From Cronobacter malonaticus LMG 23826 (GTDB lineage: Bacteria > Pseudomonadota > Gammaproteobacteria > Enterobacterales > Enterobacteriaceae): a stretch of 64,000 nt of DNA. Positions 9,892 through 18,408 of this stretch are shown here, in pieces (position 1 is the stretch's first letter; each line of letters starts with the position of its first letter). Location: assembly GCF_001277215.2 (NCBI RefSeq), contig NZ_CP013940.1:2418001-2482000 (forward strand), in the 5' to 3' direction. The translations under genes were made by a program, and so were the position numbers. The notes beneath the pieces were generated by a model. It worked only from the letters and a program-made list of their open reading frames with translations, was not told the DNA's origin and did no database searches.

Positions 9892-12800
9892 ATGCCTGAA
9901 CAATATCGTTACTCTCTGCCCGTCAAAGCGGGCGATCAGCGTCAACTGGGTGAACTGACCGGCGCGGCCTGCGCCGTTGAGGTGGCGGAAATGGCGGAAC
10001 GCCATGCCGGCCCGCTGGTGCTTATCGCGCCGGATATGCAAACCGCCTTGCGTCTGCACGATGAAATACAACAATTTACCGAAAGCCTGGTGATGAACCT
10101 GGCCGACTGGGAGACGCTGCCGTATGACAGCTTCTCGCCACACCAGGAGATTATCTCCTCGCGCCTGTCGACGCTCTACCAGTTGCCCGGCATGCAACGC
10201 GGCGTGCTGATCCTGCCGGTGAACACGCTGATGCAGCGCGTCTGCCCGCACAGCTTCCTGCACGGTCACGCGCTGGTGATGCAAAAAGGCCAGCAGCTCT
10301 CACGCGACACCCTACGCGCGCAGCTGGACCAGGCGGGCTACCGCCATGTGGATCAGGTGATGGCGCATGGCGAATACGCTACCCGCGGCGCGCTGCTCGA
10401 TCTCTACCCGATGGGCAGCGAGCAGCCCTACCGTATCGACTTCTTTGATGATGAAATCGACAGCCTGCGGCTGTTTGATGTCGATACCCAGCGCACGCTG
10501 GAAGAGGTTGAGGCGATAAACCTGCTGCCGGCGCACGAATTCCCGGCCGACAAAGCGGCCATAGAGCTGTTCCGCAGCCAGTGGCGCGACCGTTTCGAGG
10601 TAAAGCGCGACCCGGAGCATATCTACCAACAGGTAAGCAAAGGCACCTTGCCCGCAGGAATTGAATACTGGCAGCCGCTGTTCTTTAGCGAACCGCTGCC
10701 GCCGCTGTTCAGCTATTTCCCGAAAAACACGCTGGTGGTGAGCACGGGCGATCTGGAAGCCAGCGCCGACCGCTTCTGGGCCGATGCCGTGGCACGCTTT
10801 GAGAACCGCGGCGTCGACCCGATGCGCCCGCTGCTGCCGCCGGAAGAGCTCTGGCTACGCACCGATGAACTTCATGCCCAGTTAAAAGCCTGGCCGCGCG
10901 TGCAGCTGAAAACCGAGGCGCTGGCCGACAAAGCCGCCAATACCAATCTCGGCTATCAACCGCTGCCGGATATCGCGGTGCAGGCGCAGCAGAAATCGCC
11001 GCTCGACAGCCTGCGTCGCTTTCTGGAATCCTTCACCGGCCCGGTGATTTTCTCGGTGGAAAGCGAGGGCCGCCGCGAGGCGCTCTCGGAACTCCTTTCG
11101 CGCATTAAAGTCATGCCGAAGCGCATTCTGCGGCTTGAAGAGGCGCAGGCGGGCGAGCGCTACCTGAGCATCGGCGCGTCCGAGCGCGGGTTTATCGATA
11201 CCCTGCGCCAGCGCGCGTTTATCTGCGAAAGCGATCTGCTGGGCGAGCGCGTGACGCGCCGCCGCCAGGAGAGCCGCCGCACCATTAACCCGGATACGCT
11301 CATCCGCAACCTGGCGGAGCTGCGCCCCGGCCAGCCGGTAGTACATCTGGAGCATGGCGTGGGTCGCTACGCCGGGCTGACGACGCTTGAGGCAGGCGGC
11401 ATCACGGCGGAATACCTGATGCTCACCTATGCCAACGACGCGAAGCTCTATGTGCCGGTGTCGTCGCTGCATCTCATCAGCCGCTACGCGGGTGGTGCCG
11501 AAGAGAACGCGCCGCTGCACAAGCTTGGCGGCGACGCGTGGTCGAAAGCGCGCCAGAAAGCAGCAGAAAAAGTGCGCGACGTGGCGGCGGAGCTGCTGGA
11601 TATCTACGCCCAGCGCGCCGCGAAATCCGGTTTCGCCTTTAAGCATGACAAAGAGCAGTATCAGCTCTTCTGCGAAGGGTTCCCGTTTGAGACTACGCCC
11701 GATCAGGCGCAGGCGATTAACGCAGTGCTGAGCGACATGTGCCAGCCGCTGGCGATGGATCGTCTGGTGTGCGGCGACGTGGGCTTTGGGAAAACCGAAG
11801 TAGCGATGCGTGCGGCGTTCCTGGCGGTCGAGAACAATAAACAGGTGGCGGTGCTGGTGCCGACCACGCTTCTGGCCCAGCAGCATTACGACAACTTCCG
11901 CAATCGCTTCGCCAACTGGCCGGTGCGCATCGAGCTGCTGTCGCGCTTTCGCAGCGCCAAAGAGCAGGCGCAGGTGCTGGAGCAGGCCGCTGAAGGCAAA
12001 GTCGATATTCTTATCGGCACCCACAAGCTGTTGCAGAGCGACGTCAAAATGAAAGACCTCGGTCTTTTGATTGTCGATGAAGAGCACCGCTTCGGGGTGC
12101 GTCACAAAGAGCGCATTAAGGCGATGCGCGCCGATGTGGATATTCTGACCCTCACCGCGACGCCTATTCCTCGCACGCTCAACATGGCGATGAGCGGCAT
12201 GCGCGACCTGTCGATTATCGCCACGCCGCCCGCGCGCCGTCTGGCGGTGAAAACCTTCGTGCGCGAGTATGACAATCTGGTGGTGCGCGAGGCCATCCTG
12301 CGTGAAGTGCTGCGCGGCGGCCAGGTCTATTACCTCTACAACGATGTCGAGAATATCCAGAAGGCCGCCGAACGGCTGGCGAATCTGGTGCCGGAGGCGC
12401 GCATTGCCATCGGTCACGGCCAGATGCGCGAGCGCGAGCTTGAGCGGGTGATGAACGATTTCCACCACCAGCGCTTTAACGTGCTGGTGTGCACCACGAT
12501 CATCGAAACCGGCATCGATATTCCGACCGCTAACACCATTATCATCGAGCGCGCCGATCATTTTGGTCTCGCACAGTTGCACCAGCTGCGCGGCCGCGTC
12601 GGGCGTTCGCATCATCAGGCGTATGCGTGGCTGCTGACGCCGCCGCCGAAGGCGATGACCACCGACGCGCAGAAGCGTCTGGAGGCGATCGCGTCGCTGG
12701 AAGATCTCGGCGCGGGCTTTGCGCTGGCGACGCACGATCTGGAGATTCGCGGCGCGGGCGAGTTGCTGGGCGAAGATCAGAGCGGTCAGATGGAAACCAT

Positions 12801-13338
12801 CGGCTTCTCACTCTATATGGAGCTTCTGGAAAACGCCGTTGACGCGCTGAAGGCCGGGCGCGAGCCGTCGCTTGAAGATCTCACCAGCCAGCAGACGGAA
12901 GTGGAGCTGCGGATGCCGTCGCTGCTGCCGGAGGCGTTTATCCCGGATGTGAACACGCGACTGTCGTTCTATAAGCGCATCGCCAGCGCCAAAAAAGAGC
13001 AGGAGCTTGAAGAGATCAAAGTGGAGCTTATCGACCGCTTTGGCCTGCTGCCGGACCCGGCGCGCAATCTGCTGGATATCGCGGCCCTGCGCCAGCAGGC
13101 GCAGAAACTTGGCGTGCGTAAAATCGAAGCTAACGAGAAAGGCGGCACCATTGAGTTTGCCGAGAAAAACCATGTCGATCCGGGCTGGCTTATCGGCCTG
13201 CTGCAAAAAGAGCCGCAACATTACCGTCTCGACGGGCCGACGCGCCTGAAATTCTTCCGCGAGCTGGAAGAGCGGAAAACGCGTATGGAATGGGTGCGTC
13301 AGTTTATGGCGCAACTCGCCGAACACACGCTGCCTTAA
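9892..13338 (+). CDS. mfd: Transcription-repair coupling factor Mfd
   Basis: ATP-driven DNA translocase, 1148 residues, that removes RNA polymerase stalled at lesions and recruits UvrA. The N-terminal third is the UvrB-like module, followed by the CarD-like RNA polymerase interaction domain (VHLEHGVGRYAGL, around residue 480-500). The helicase core has Walker A GDVGFGKTEVAM near 626, the DEEH box near 728 and motif VI QLRGRVGRS. The C-terminal domain holds UvrA binding in check. Length equals that of E. coli Mfd. It is a single-gene unit, with its own hairpin 50 bases beyond the stop. Confidence 0.98.
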   Translation: MPEQYRYSLPVKAGDQRQLGELTGAACAVEVAEMAERHAGPLVLIAPDMQTALRLHDEIQQFTESLVMNLADWETLPYDSFSPHQEIISSRLSTLYQLPGMQRGVLILPVNTLMQRVCPHSFLHGHALVMQKGQQLSRDTLRAQLDQAGYRHVDQVMAHGEYATRGALLDLYPMGSEQPYRIDFFDDEIDSLRLFDVDTQRTLEEVEAINLLPAHEFPADKAAIELFRSQWRDRFEVKRDPEHIYQQVSKGTLPAGIEYWQPLFFSEPLPPLFSYFPKNTLVVSTGDLEASADRFWADAVARFENRGVDPMRPLLPPEELWLRTDELHAQLKAWPRVQLKTEALADKAANTNLGYQPLPDIAVQAQQKSPLDSLRRFLESFTGPVIFSVESEGRREALSELLSRIKVMPKRILRLEEAQAGERYLSIGASERGFIDTLRQRAFICESDLLGERVTRRRQESRRTINPDTLIRNLAELRPGQPVVHLEHGVGRYAGLTTLEAGGITAEYLMLTYANDAKLYVPVSSLHLISRYAGGAEENAPLHKLGGDAWSKARQKAAEKVRDVAAELLDIYAQRAAKSGFAFKHDKEQYQLFCEGFPFETTPDQAQAINAVLSDMCQPLAMDRLVCGDVGFGKTEVAMRAAFLAVENNKQVAVLVPTTLLAQQHYDNFRNRFANWPVRIELLSRFRSAKEQAQVLEQAAEGKVDILIGTHKLLQSDVKMKDLGLLIVDEEHRFGVRHKERIKAMRADVDILTLTATPIPRTLNMAMSGMRDLSIIATPPARRLAVKTFVREYDNLVVREAILREVLRGGQVYYLYNDVENIQKAAERLANLVPEARIAIGHGQMRERELERVMNDFHHQRFNVLVCTTIIETGIDIPTANTIIIERADHFGLAQLHQLRGRVGRSHHQAYAWLLTPPPKAMTTDAQKRLEAIASLEDLGAGFALATHDLEIRGAGELLGEDQSGQMETIGFSLYMELLENAVDALKAGREPSLEDLTSQQTEVELRMPSLLPEAFIPDVNTRLSFYKRIASAKKEQELEEIKVELIDRFGLLPDPARNLLDIAALRQQAQKLGVRKIEANEKGGTIEFAEKNHVDPGWLIGLLQKEPQHYRLDGPTRLKFFRELEERKTRMEWVRQFMAQLAEHTLP

Positions 13339-13386
13339 CGCCTTCACGCCCCCGCGCAGGGTGTAACTTTACAATCCTTTGCAATC

Positions 13387-13405
13387 GTCCAGGGTTTCCC
13401 TGGAC
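13387..13405 (+). other. Perfect hairpin between mfd and ldtC
   Basis: GTCCAGGG-ttt-CCCTGGAC, an eight-pair perfect stem with a three-base loop. There is no T-tract after it, so it is not a standard intrinsic terminator; it could stabilise the mfd 3' end or take part in attenuation before ldtC. Confidence 0.5.
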
Positions 13406-13472
13406 GAAGCCCCGCCATACTTCTCTCTTTATTCAGGAATTACAAAAGCTTCTCTGACTCTGGGATCTGTAA

Positions 13473-14447
13473 ATGAAAAGAGAATACGCGCGTTTTTCTC
13501 GCTGGCTGTCATGGCTGGCGCTTGTCGCTGGTATGACGTTTGGCGCAAGCCAGGCGCTGGCGAATACTTACCCCCTGCCCGCGCCGGGCAGCCGGTTGAT
13601 TGGTGAAACCCTCTATCACACGGTAGCGGACGACGGCGGCTCGCTGGAGGCCATCGCCAAACGCTATAACGTCGGCTTTCTGGCGCTGTTGCAGGCAAAT
13701 CCGGGCGTTGATCCGTATGTGCCGCGCGCGGGTAGCGTACTGACCATTCCGCGCCAGATGCTGCTGCCGGACGCCCCGCGCGAAGGCATTCTGATTAATC
13801 TTGCCGAACTGCGGCTCTACTATTTTGCGCCGGGCGAGAACACAGTGACCGTCTACCCGATTGGCATCGGCCAGCTTGACGGTGACACGCTGACGCCGAC
13901 CATGAAGACCACGGTGTCGCAAAAGCGCGCCAACCCGACCTGGACGCCGACGGCTAATATCCGCGCGCGTTATAAAGCACAAGGCATCGATTTACCGGCC
14001 GTGATGCCTGCCGGGCCGGACAACCCGATGGGCCACCACGCGATTCGCCTTGCGGCCTACGGCGGCGTCTATCTGCTGCACGGCACGAATGCGGATTTCG
14101 GCATCGGGATGCGCGTCAGCTCCGGCTGTATCCGCCTGCGCGATGACGACATCAAACACCTGTTCAGCGCAGTGCCGGTTGGTACGCGCGTCAATATCAT
14201 CAATGCGCCGGTGAAAGCGTCTGTCGAGCCGGACGGGCGTCGCTTTGTCGAAGTGCATCAGCCACTGTCAAAGCGCATCGAGGACGATCCGAAAACGCTG
14301 CCGATCGTGCTGGACGCGACGCTCAACACCTTTGAAGCCGCCCCGCAGACCGATCGCGAGGTGATGGAACACGCCCTGCGCCTGCGCTCCGGCGTGCCGG
14401 TTAACGTTACCGCGCATCCCCTCACACCCGCCAGCGACGCCATCTGA
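13473..14447 (+). CDS. ldtC: L,D-transpeptidase LdtC (YcfS), attaches Braun lipoprotein
   Basis: Periplasmic YkuD-type L,D-transpeptidase, 324 residues, of the group (ErfK, YcfS, YbiS) that links Lpp to diaminopimelate in peptidoglycan. The signal peptide ends near ASQALA, a LysM-like segment covers about residues 48-95 (YHTVADDGGSLEAIAKRYNV), and the catalytic domain shows HGTN and SSGCIRLRDDD with Cys near 218. ATG 13473 gives a positively charged signal-peptide start. A strong terminator follows the stop at once. Confidence 0.95.
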   Translation: MKREYARFSRWLSWLALVAGMTFGASQALANTYPLPAPGSRLIGETLYHTVADDGGSLEAIAKRYNVGFLALLQANPGVDPYVPRAGSVLTIPRQMLLPDAPREGILINLAELRLYYFAPGENTVTVYPIGIGQLDGDTLTPTMKTTVSQKRANPTWTPTANIRARYKAQGIDLPAVMPAGPDNPMGHHAIRLAAYGGVYLLHGTNADFGIGMRVSSGCIRLRDDDIKHLFSAVPVGTRVNIINAPVKASVEPDGRRFVEVHQPLSKRIEDDPKTLPIVLDATLNTFEAAPQTDREVMEHALRLRSGVPVNVTAHPLTPASDAI

Positions 14448-14452
14448 AACAA

Positions 14453-14480
14453 AAAGGCCCTGTCCGAAGACAGGGCCTTT
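14453..14480. terminator. Bidirectional terminator, ldtC / bhsA
   Basis: Perfect 12-pair stem AAAGGCCCTGTC-cgaa-GACAGGGCCTTT with T-runs on both strands. It sits between the convergent ldtC and bhsA genes and can serve both. Confidence 0.92.
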
Positions 14481-14501
14481 TTAATACGTGACCGTGACGG
14501 C

Positions 14502-14759
14502 TTATTTATAGATGACTGCGGTGCCGTGCAAATTGTTCGGGCCGTTGACAGAAGTGATACGGAACGATTTTGCGCCCATGTCGTCAGCTTTCTGCGCGAG
14601 TTCAGCTTCCAGCGAGGACAGGTTAGTCCCTGCGGTCGCGGTGATGGTGCCCGCTTTGTGCTGGCCGGCTGGCGTAGACTGCACTTCAACGGCGGCAACG
14701 CTTGCAAAGGATAATGAACTCAGTACGGCGGCGGCTAACAGTGCTTTAACATTTTTCAT
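14502..14759 (-). CDS. bhsA: BhsA (YcfR), DUF1471 outer-membrane stress protein
   Basis: An 85-residue member of the YhcN/YdgH/BhsA (DUF1471) family of small periplasmic or outer-membrane proteins. In E. coli it is induced by copper, acid and oxidants and affects biofilm and copper permeability. The signal peptide MKNVKALLAAAVLSSLSFAS is followed by VAAVEV. The rest is nearly the E. coli sequence, including AGTNLSSLE and the C-terminal LHGTAVIYK. A regulatory region with two palindromes lies upstream, and the repressor gene comR is divergent, as in E. coli. Confidence 0.97.
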   Translation of the reverse strand: MKNVKALLAAAVLSSLSFASVAAVEVQSTPAGQHKAGTITATAGTNLSSLEAELAQKADDMGAKSFRITSVNGPNNLHGTAVIYK

Positions 14760-14820
14760 GAGGGTACCCTTTTCTTTTGCAATGCGGATTTGGTTGCGTG
14801 GTCGTTAACATCAATTTAAT

Positions 14821-14832
14821 TAACGATCGATA
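14821..14832. promoter_or_regulatory. Putative ComR operator, downstream of bhsA -10
   Basis: TAACGATCGATA, one mismatch away from the palindrome at 14877. It lies just downstream of the predicted bhsA -10 box (leftward), in the transcribed leader, where bound repressor would block polymerase. Assignment to ComR is inferred from the TetR gene next door. Confidence 0.65.
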
Positions 14833-14837
14833 GATAA

Positions 14838-14867
14838 ATGATAGTTGTGATCTACATCACGTGTCAA
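14838..14867 (-). promoter_or_regulatory. Predicted bhsA promoter with CRP-like site in the spacer
   Basis: On the minus strand TTGACA (14862-14867) is a perfect -35 and TATCAT (14838-14843) a 5/6 -10, with an 18-base spacer. The spacer contains TGTGA-TCTACA-TCACG (14846-14861), which matches 9 of 10 bases of the CRP half-site consensus. Confidence 0.75.
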
Positions 14868-14876
14868 TATAATTTT

Positions 14877-14888
14877 TAACGATCGTTA
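14877..14888. promoter_or_regulatory. Putative ComR operator, upstream of bhsA -35
   Basis: Perfect 12-bp palindrome TAACGATCGTTA, ten bases upstream of the predicted bhsA -35 and 120 bases before the comR start. With the near-copy at 14821 it brackets the promoter, a common layout for TetR-family repression. Confidence 0.7.
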
Positions 14889-15008
14889 TATTAATCACTT
14901 GCACCCGGCTCCCCGCCTGCAACGCACTTCCGGCGCGGTTTTGCTGGTACTACGGGGGAAAAAAGGAGTATTTTGGGGGCAGGTTTACATAAGAGGTTAA
15001 ACGGCACT

Positions 15009-15638
15009 ATGACAACAGAAGCCCAAAGTTGCGCAAAAAAAAGCCGTGGCCGTCCAAAAGTGTTCGACAGGGAAGCGGCGCTTGATAAGGCCATGGCACT
15101 ATTCTGGCAGCACGGTTACGAAGCGACGTCGCTCGCGCACCTGGTTGAAGCGACCGGTGCCAAAGCACCGACCCTGTATGCGGAATTCACCAATAAAGAA
15201 GGGTTGTTCCGCGCCGTGCTCGATCGCTATATCGCGCGTTTCGCACAGCAGCAGGAAACCCTGCTGTTTCACGCCGAAAAACGCGTCGACGAAGCGTTGC
15301 ATGATTATCTGTGCGCGGTGGCCCGCTGCTTCGCCAGCAAAGAGACGCCCGCCGGCTGCTTTCTGGTGACAACCTCCGCTGCGCTGGCCGCCTCGTCAGA
15401 GGAGATAGCCGCCACGCTGAAATCGCGTAACACGCAGCGTGAGGCCATTTTGCTGCGGTTTTTTAGTGAGCGGCAGGCACTGAAAGAGATTCCTGAAAAC
15501 ACTAACCTGCCCGCGCTGGTACGCTATATTAGCTGCCTGGTACACGGCATGTCTGTCAGCGCTCGTGAAGGCGCCACCCAGGACGAATTGATTGAAATTG
15601 TGAATATGACTATGCGGTTATGGCCGCATTTGTTGTAA
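15009..15638 (+). CDS. comR: TetR-family repressor ComR (YcfQ)
   Basis: TetR-type copper-responsive regulator, 209 residues, which represses bhsA in E. coli. The N-terminal helix-turn-helix (about residues 15-60) reads KSRGRPKVFDREAALDKAM, then FWQHGYEATSLAHLVEATG, and is very close to E. coli ComR. The ligand-binding half has diverged much more. The ATG at 15009 is chosen by homology. A TTG at 14973, with AAAAGGAG four bases before it, would add 12 residues and has the better ribosome site, so the start is unsettled. Cysteines at the N-terminus (AQSC) and in PAGCF could be relevant to copper sensing. Confidence 0.92.
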   Translation: MTTEAQSCAKKSRGRPKVFDREAALDKAMALFWQHGYEATSLAHLVEATGAKAPTLYAEFTNKEGLFRAVLDRYIARFAQQQETLLFHAEKRVDEALHDYLCAVARCFASKETPAGCFLVTTSAALAASSEEIAATLKSRNTQREAILLRFFSERQALKEIPENTNLPALVRYISCLVHGMSVSAREGATQDELIEIVNMTMRLWPHLL

Positions 15639-15655
15639 AGTATTTACCACACCCC

Positions 15656-15677
15656 GTGAGCGGCACCCGTCGCTCAC
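15656..15677 (+). terminator. Weak hairpin after comR
   Basis: GTGAGCG-gcacccgt-CGCTCAC just past the comR stop, followed by TCTTCAC rather than a clean T-run. A possible weak terminator. Confidence 0.45.
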
Positions 15678-15860
15678 TCTTCACATATAACTGCAAAGAA
15701 TATCTTATTCCTTCTGGATCGCTTTTCCTGCCGATCATTAATAGGTAAAAACTGGCAAATATATCCTCCAGAATAGCTACTCTTTTACCGTTAAAGAAAT
15801 GATTATTCGTGTGCTAATTAATTAGCACCATCAATTATTAGAACAGGAGCTATTTACGTC
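15678..15860. other. AT-rich gene-free stretch
   Basis: About 180 bases, clearly richer in A and T than the flanking genes. The only structure I see is the 18-bp palindrome at 15811-15828. I cannot place a convincing -35/-10 pair, although it presumably holds the promoter for the small ORFs downstream. Confidence 0.5.
15811..15828. promoter_or_regulatory. 18-bp perfect palindrome, likely operator
   Basis: GTGCTAATTAATTAGCAC is its own reverse complement over all 18 bases. It lies 33 bases before the 39-codon ORF and 155 bases before the small membrane protein. The length and the lack of a loop fit a dimeric repressor site better than an RNA hairpin. The binding protein is unknown. Confidence 0.55.
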
Positions 15861-15980
15861 ATGAAGACGGGGCCGTGCAGGGACGAGGACGTTTTTCCAC
15901 ACAGTATCCGTGGTGTATCGAGTTTCATATATGGACGACGCGAGACGCTTTTTGGCTATACACCTACAGAAGGAAGATGA
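15861..15980 (+). CDS. Possible 39-residue leader ORF
   Basis: ATG 15861 to TGA 15980. It begins MKTGPCRDEDVF and ends with GYTPTEGR. I do not recognise it. GGAG lies 12 bases before the ATG, which is a long spacing. Its stop overlaps an ATG at 15977 (ATGA) and is two bases before the ATG of the next ORF, so it could act as a coupling or leader ORF. It may also be chance. Confidence 0.3.
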   Translation: MKTGPCRDEDVFPHSIRGVSSFIYGRRETLFGYTPTEGR

Positions 15981-15982
15981 AC

Positions 15983-16132
15983 ATGGCTTTGCTATTACCA
16001 TTATTTAAGGTGTTAATAGTAATAACATTGTTATTTGGCCTTTGGTTGTTCTGCGGTGGTTCTATCCTTTTTGCATTTTTATCAGTGCTGATCACTGGTT
16101 TTATCTTATTCAGACAACACAATGCTATGTAA
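15983..16132 (+). CDS. Small two-span membrane protein, unknown function
   Basis: A 49-residue protein (MALLLPLFKV to FRQHNAM) made almost wholly of two hydrophobic segments, about residues 3-22 and 25-42, joined by a short CGGS turn. AGGAAG lies six bases before ATG 15983, which favours this start over ATG 15977 (51 aa). An intrinsic terminator follows nine bases after the stop, supporting a real transcript. E. coli has no gene like it between comR and ycfJ. Family unknown to me; small stress-type membrane proteins are of similar build. Confidence 0.65.
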   Translation: MALLLPLFKVLIVITLLFGLWLFCGGSILFAFLSVLITGFILFRQHNAM

Positions 16133-16140
16133 TGGTTCTT

Positions 16141-16182
16141 AAACGCTCATGTTCCGCAGTACCGTGCGGCATGAGCGTTTTC
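16141..16182 (+). terminator. Terminator of the small membrane protein gene
   Basis: Long stem AAACGCTCATG ... ATGAGCGTTT with an inner CCGCA/TGCGG pairing, ending in TTTTCAT. Confidence 0.85.
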
Positions 16183-16218
16183 ATAACTCTCATTGGGTTA
16201 CTTTCACCTGCAAAAACC

Positions 16219-16253
16219 AAAAAAAAGCCCCTCCGCCTGAGCGCAAGAGGGGC
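16219..16253 (-). terminator. ycfJ terminator
   Basis: Read leftward: GCCCCTC, a loop, GAGGGGC, then a run of eight T. It lies 26 bases past the ycfJ stop. Confidence 0.88.
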
Positions 16254-16279
16254 AATCGTTGCGTAACGCTATTTTATTT

Positions 16280-16819
16280 TCAGGTTTTCTGATTCAGAAC
16301 CAGCTGTCCATTGCTGTCCAGTGGAATACGGCTGCCCGGATCGCTATCCATACGGATTTTGCCCTGCTCTTCGCCGATGCGGTATGTCACATCGTAACCC
16401 AGCATTTTCTCTGATTTGTCATACACCGTTTTGCAGCGCTGCTGCGTTGTGGTGTAGGTGTCGCCTTCCTGCAGATGGCCCTGGATCTGGTTGCCCGCAT
16501 AGCCGCCGCCTAGTGCGCCGACGACCGTCGCGACATCTTTACCGCGCCCGCCGCCAAACTGATGACCGATGACGCCGCCTGCCACCGCGCCCAGTACCGA
16601 GCCGGTCAGGCGGTTTTCGTCCTGAACCGGACGGCGGTGCGTGACAGTAACGTTACGGCACTCCTGACGCGGCGTTTTCACCGTCTCTTTGATAGGGGTG
16701 GCTGAAACCACCTGGGCATATTTCGGCGAAGAACTGAAAACATCCAGACTGGCCACCGCCGCTACGCCCAGCGCAGCTGCTACCCCGATACCAATACCCG
16801 CTAACATTGATTTATTCAC
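16280..16819 (-). CDS. ycfJ: YcfJ, glycine-zipper 2TM domain protein
   Basis: A 179-residue envelope protein of unknown exact role, nearly identical to E. coli YcfJ. GTG start (16817-16819) with GGAGG upstream gives VNKSMLAGIGIGVAAALGVA, an N-terminal membrane anchor or uncleaved signal. Residues about 72-112 form the glycine-zipper segment (GSVLGAVAGGVIGHQFGGG and VVGALGGGYAGNQ) of the Rick_17kDa/SlyB-like family. Longer in-frame starts exist but give no homologous sequence. Confidence 0.94.
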   Translation of the reverse strand: MNKSMLAGIGIGVAAALGVAAVASLDVFSSSPKYAQVVSATPIKETVKTPRQECRNVTVTHRRPVQDENRLTGSVLGAVAGGVIGHQFGGGRGKDVATVVGALGGGYAGNQIQGHLQEGDTYTTTQQRCKTVYDKSEKMLGYDVTYRIGEEQGKIRMDSDPGSRIPLDSNGQLVLNQKT

Positions 16820-17004
16820 AGGAATTCCTCCCGGCTGTGCAATTAGTAACAATTTTGCAATTAAGGCCACAGGTGGGATATCGGAAAACGACTCAAAAAA
16901 CAGGATAACGTGGGGCAGATCAGCGGATTGAGAGTTGTCTGAAGGGAAAATGTGACGGAAATAAAATGTCATCCGCCCCTGTGTAACAGAGGCGGATGTC
17001 GTGC

Positions 17005-18309
17005 TTAGTGCAGCTTGAGGCGCGGACGGATCACGCGGTTGATGCTGCCTACCAGCATCATCAGCCCGGTTTTAAAGTAACCGTGCAGCGCAATCTGGTG
17101 CATGCGATACAGCGAGATGTAAACAAAGCGCGCGATGCGCCCTTCGAGCATCATTGAGCCGCGCATCAGGTTACCCATCAGGCTGCCGACAGTCGAGAAT
17201 TTCGACAGCGACACCAGCGAGCCTTTGTCTTTATAGACATACGGCTTAAGCGGCTTGTCTTTAATTTGTGCCAGGATGTTATCCAGCGCGCAGGAGGCCA
17301 TCTGGTGCGCCGCCTGGGCGCGCGGCGGGACGAAGCCGCCTTCCGGACGCGGGCAGGACGCACAGTCGCCGATGGCGAAAATATCCGGGTCGCGCGTGGT
17401 TTGCAGCGTCTGCTCCACCACCAGCTGATTGATGCGGTTGGTTTCCAGGCCGCCAATCTCTTTCATGAAATCCGGCGCTTTGATGCCTGCCGCCCAGACC
17501 ATCAGGTCAGCCTGAATAAATTCGCCGTCTTTGGTATTCAGGCCATCTTCCTGCGCGCTGGTCACCATGGTATTGGTGAGCACGCGCACGCCAAGTTTGG
17601 TCAGCTCATTGTGCGCGGCGCTGGAGATACGCGGCGGCAGCGCAGGCAGAATACGCTCGCCCGCTTCTACCAGCGTCACGTTCAGCGCTTCGTTGGTCAG
17701 CCCTTTGTAACCATAGCTGTGCAGCTGTTTCACCGCGTTATGCAGCTCAGCGGAAAGCTCAACGCCCGTCGCGCCACCGCCGACAATCGCGATATTGACT
17801 TTGCCGTTAGCGCCGAGGTTCGCGGAATATTTCAGGAACAGGTTAAGCATTTCCTGATGGAAACGGCGCGCCTGATGCGGGTTGTCGAGGAAGATGCAGT
17901 GATCTTTCACACCCGGCGTGTTGAAGTCGTTAGAGGTACTGCCGAGCGCCATGACCAGCGTGTCATAAGGCACTTTACGCTCCGCCACCAGCAGCTCGCC
18001 CTTTTCATCACGCAGTTCAGCAAGCGTAATGGTTTTGGCTTCGCGGTTGATGTCCACCACCGAACCGAGCTGGAACTGGAAGCCGTGGTTGCGCGCGTGG
18101 GCCAGATAGCTCAGCGCGTCGACGCCTTCGTCCAGCGAACCGGTTGCCACTTCATGCAGCAGCGGTTTCCACAGATGGCTGTGGTTGCGATCCACCAGCG
18201 TGACTTTCGCTTTCTTGCCACGGCCCAGTTTGTGGCCGAGCTGCGTTGCAAGCTCCAGCCCGCCGGCGCCGCCGCCCACGATAACGATCTTTCTTAATGG
18301 CGTAGTCAA
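17005..18309 (-). CDS. ndh: NADH dehydrogenase II (non-proton-pumping)
   Basis: Single-subunit membrane-associated flavoprotein, 434 residues, passing electrons from NADH to quinone without pumping protons. The FAD site [15 protein letters not shown] is at residues 7-21, and the NADH site [18 protein letters not shown] begins near residue 172. FAIGDCA contacts FAD. The C-terminal amphipathic part (about 385-434) anchors it to the membrane. It has its own upstream region with an FNR-type site. Confidence 0.98.
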   Translation of the reverse strand: MTTPLRKIVIVGGGAGGLELATQLGHKLGRGKKAKVTLVDRNHSHLWKPLLHEVATGSLDEGVDALSYLAHARNHGFQFQLGSVVDINREAKTITLAELRDEKGELLVAERKVPYDTLVMALGSTSNDFNTPGVKDHCIFLDNPHQARRFHQEMLNLFLKYSANLGANGKVNIAIVGGGATGVELSAELHNAVKQLHSYGYKGLTNEALNVTLVEAGERILPALPPRISSAAHNELTKLGVRVLTNTMVTSAQEDGLNTKDGEFIQADLMVWAAGIKAPDFMKEIGGLETNRINQLVVEQTLQTTRDPDIFAIGDCASCPRPEGGFVPPRAQAAHQMASCALDNILAQIKDKPLKPYVYKDKGSLVSLSKFSTVGSLMGNLMRGSMMLEGRIARFVYISLYRMHQIALHGYFKTGLMMLVGSINRVIRPRLKLH

Positions 18310-18408
18310 CGTGACCCCCTTAAAGTGTTTAACTAATTGTTAATTCAAAGTTATTAAAAATAGCTTTTAATTAACAATAGTTTAGCAACACCGCTCACAA
18401 CAGGTATG

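Noticed and set aside
10882..12735. 617-codon open frame antisense to mfd
   Set aside because: Shadow of a GC-rich conserved gene; the translation is His/Arg/Gln-rich without domain features, and mfd is certain on the other strand.
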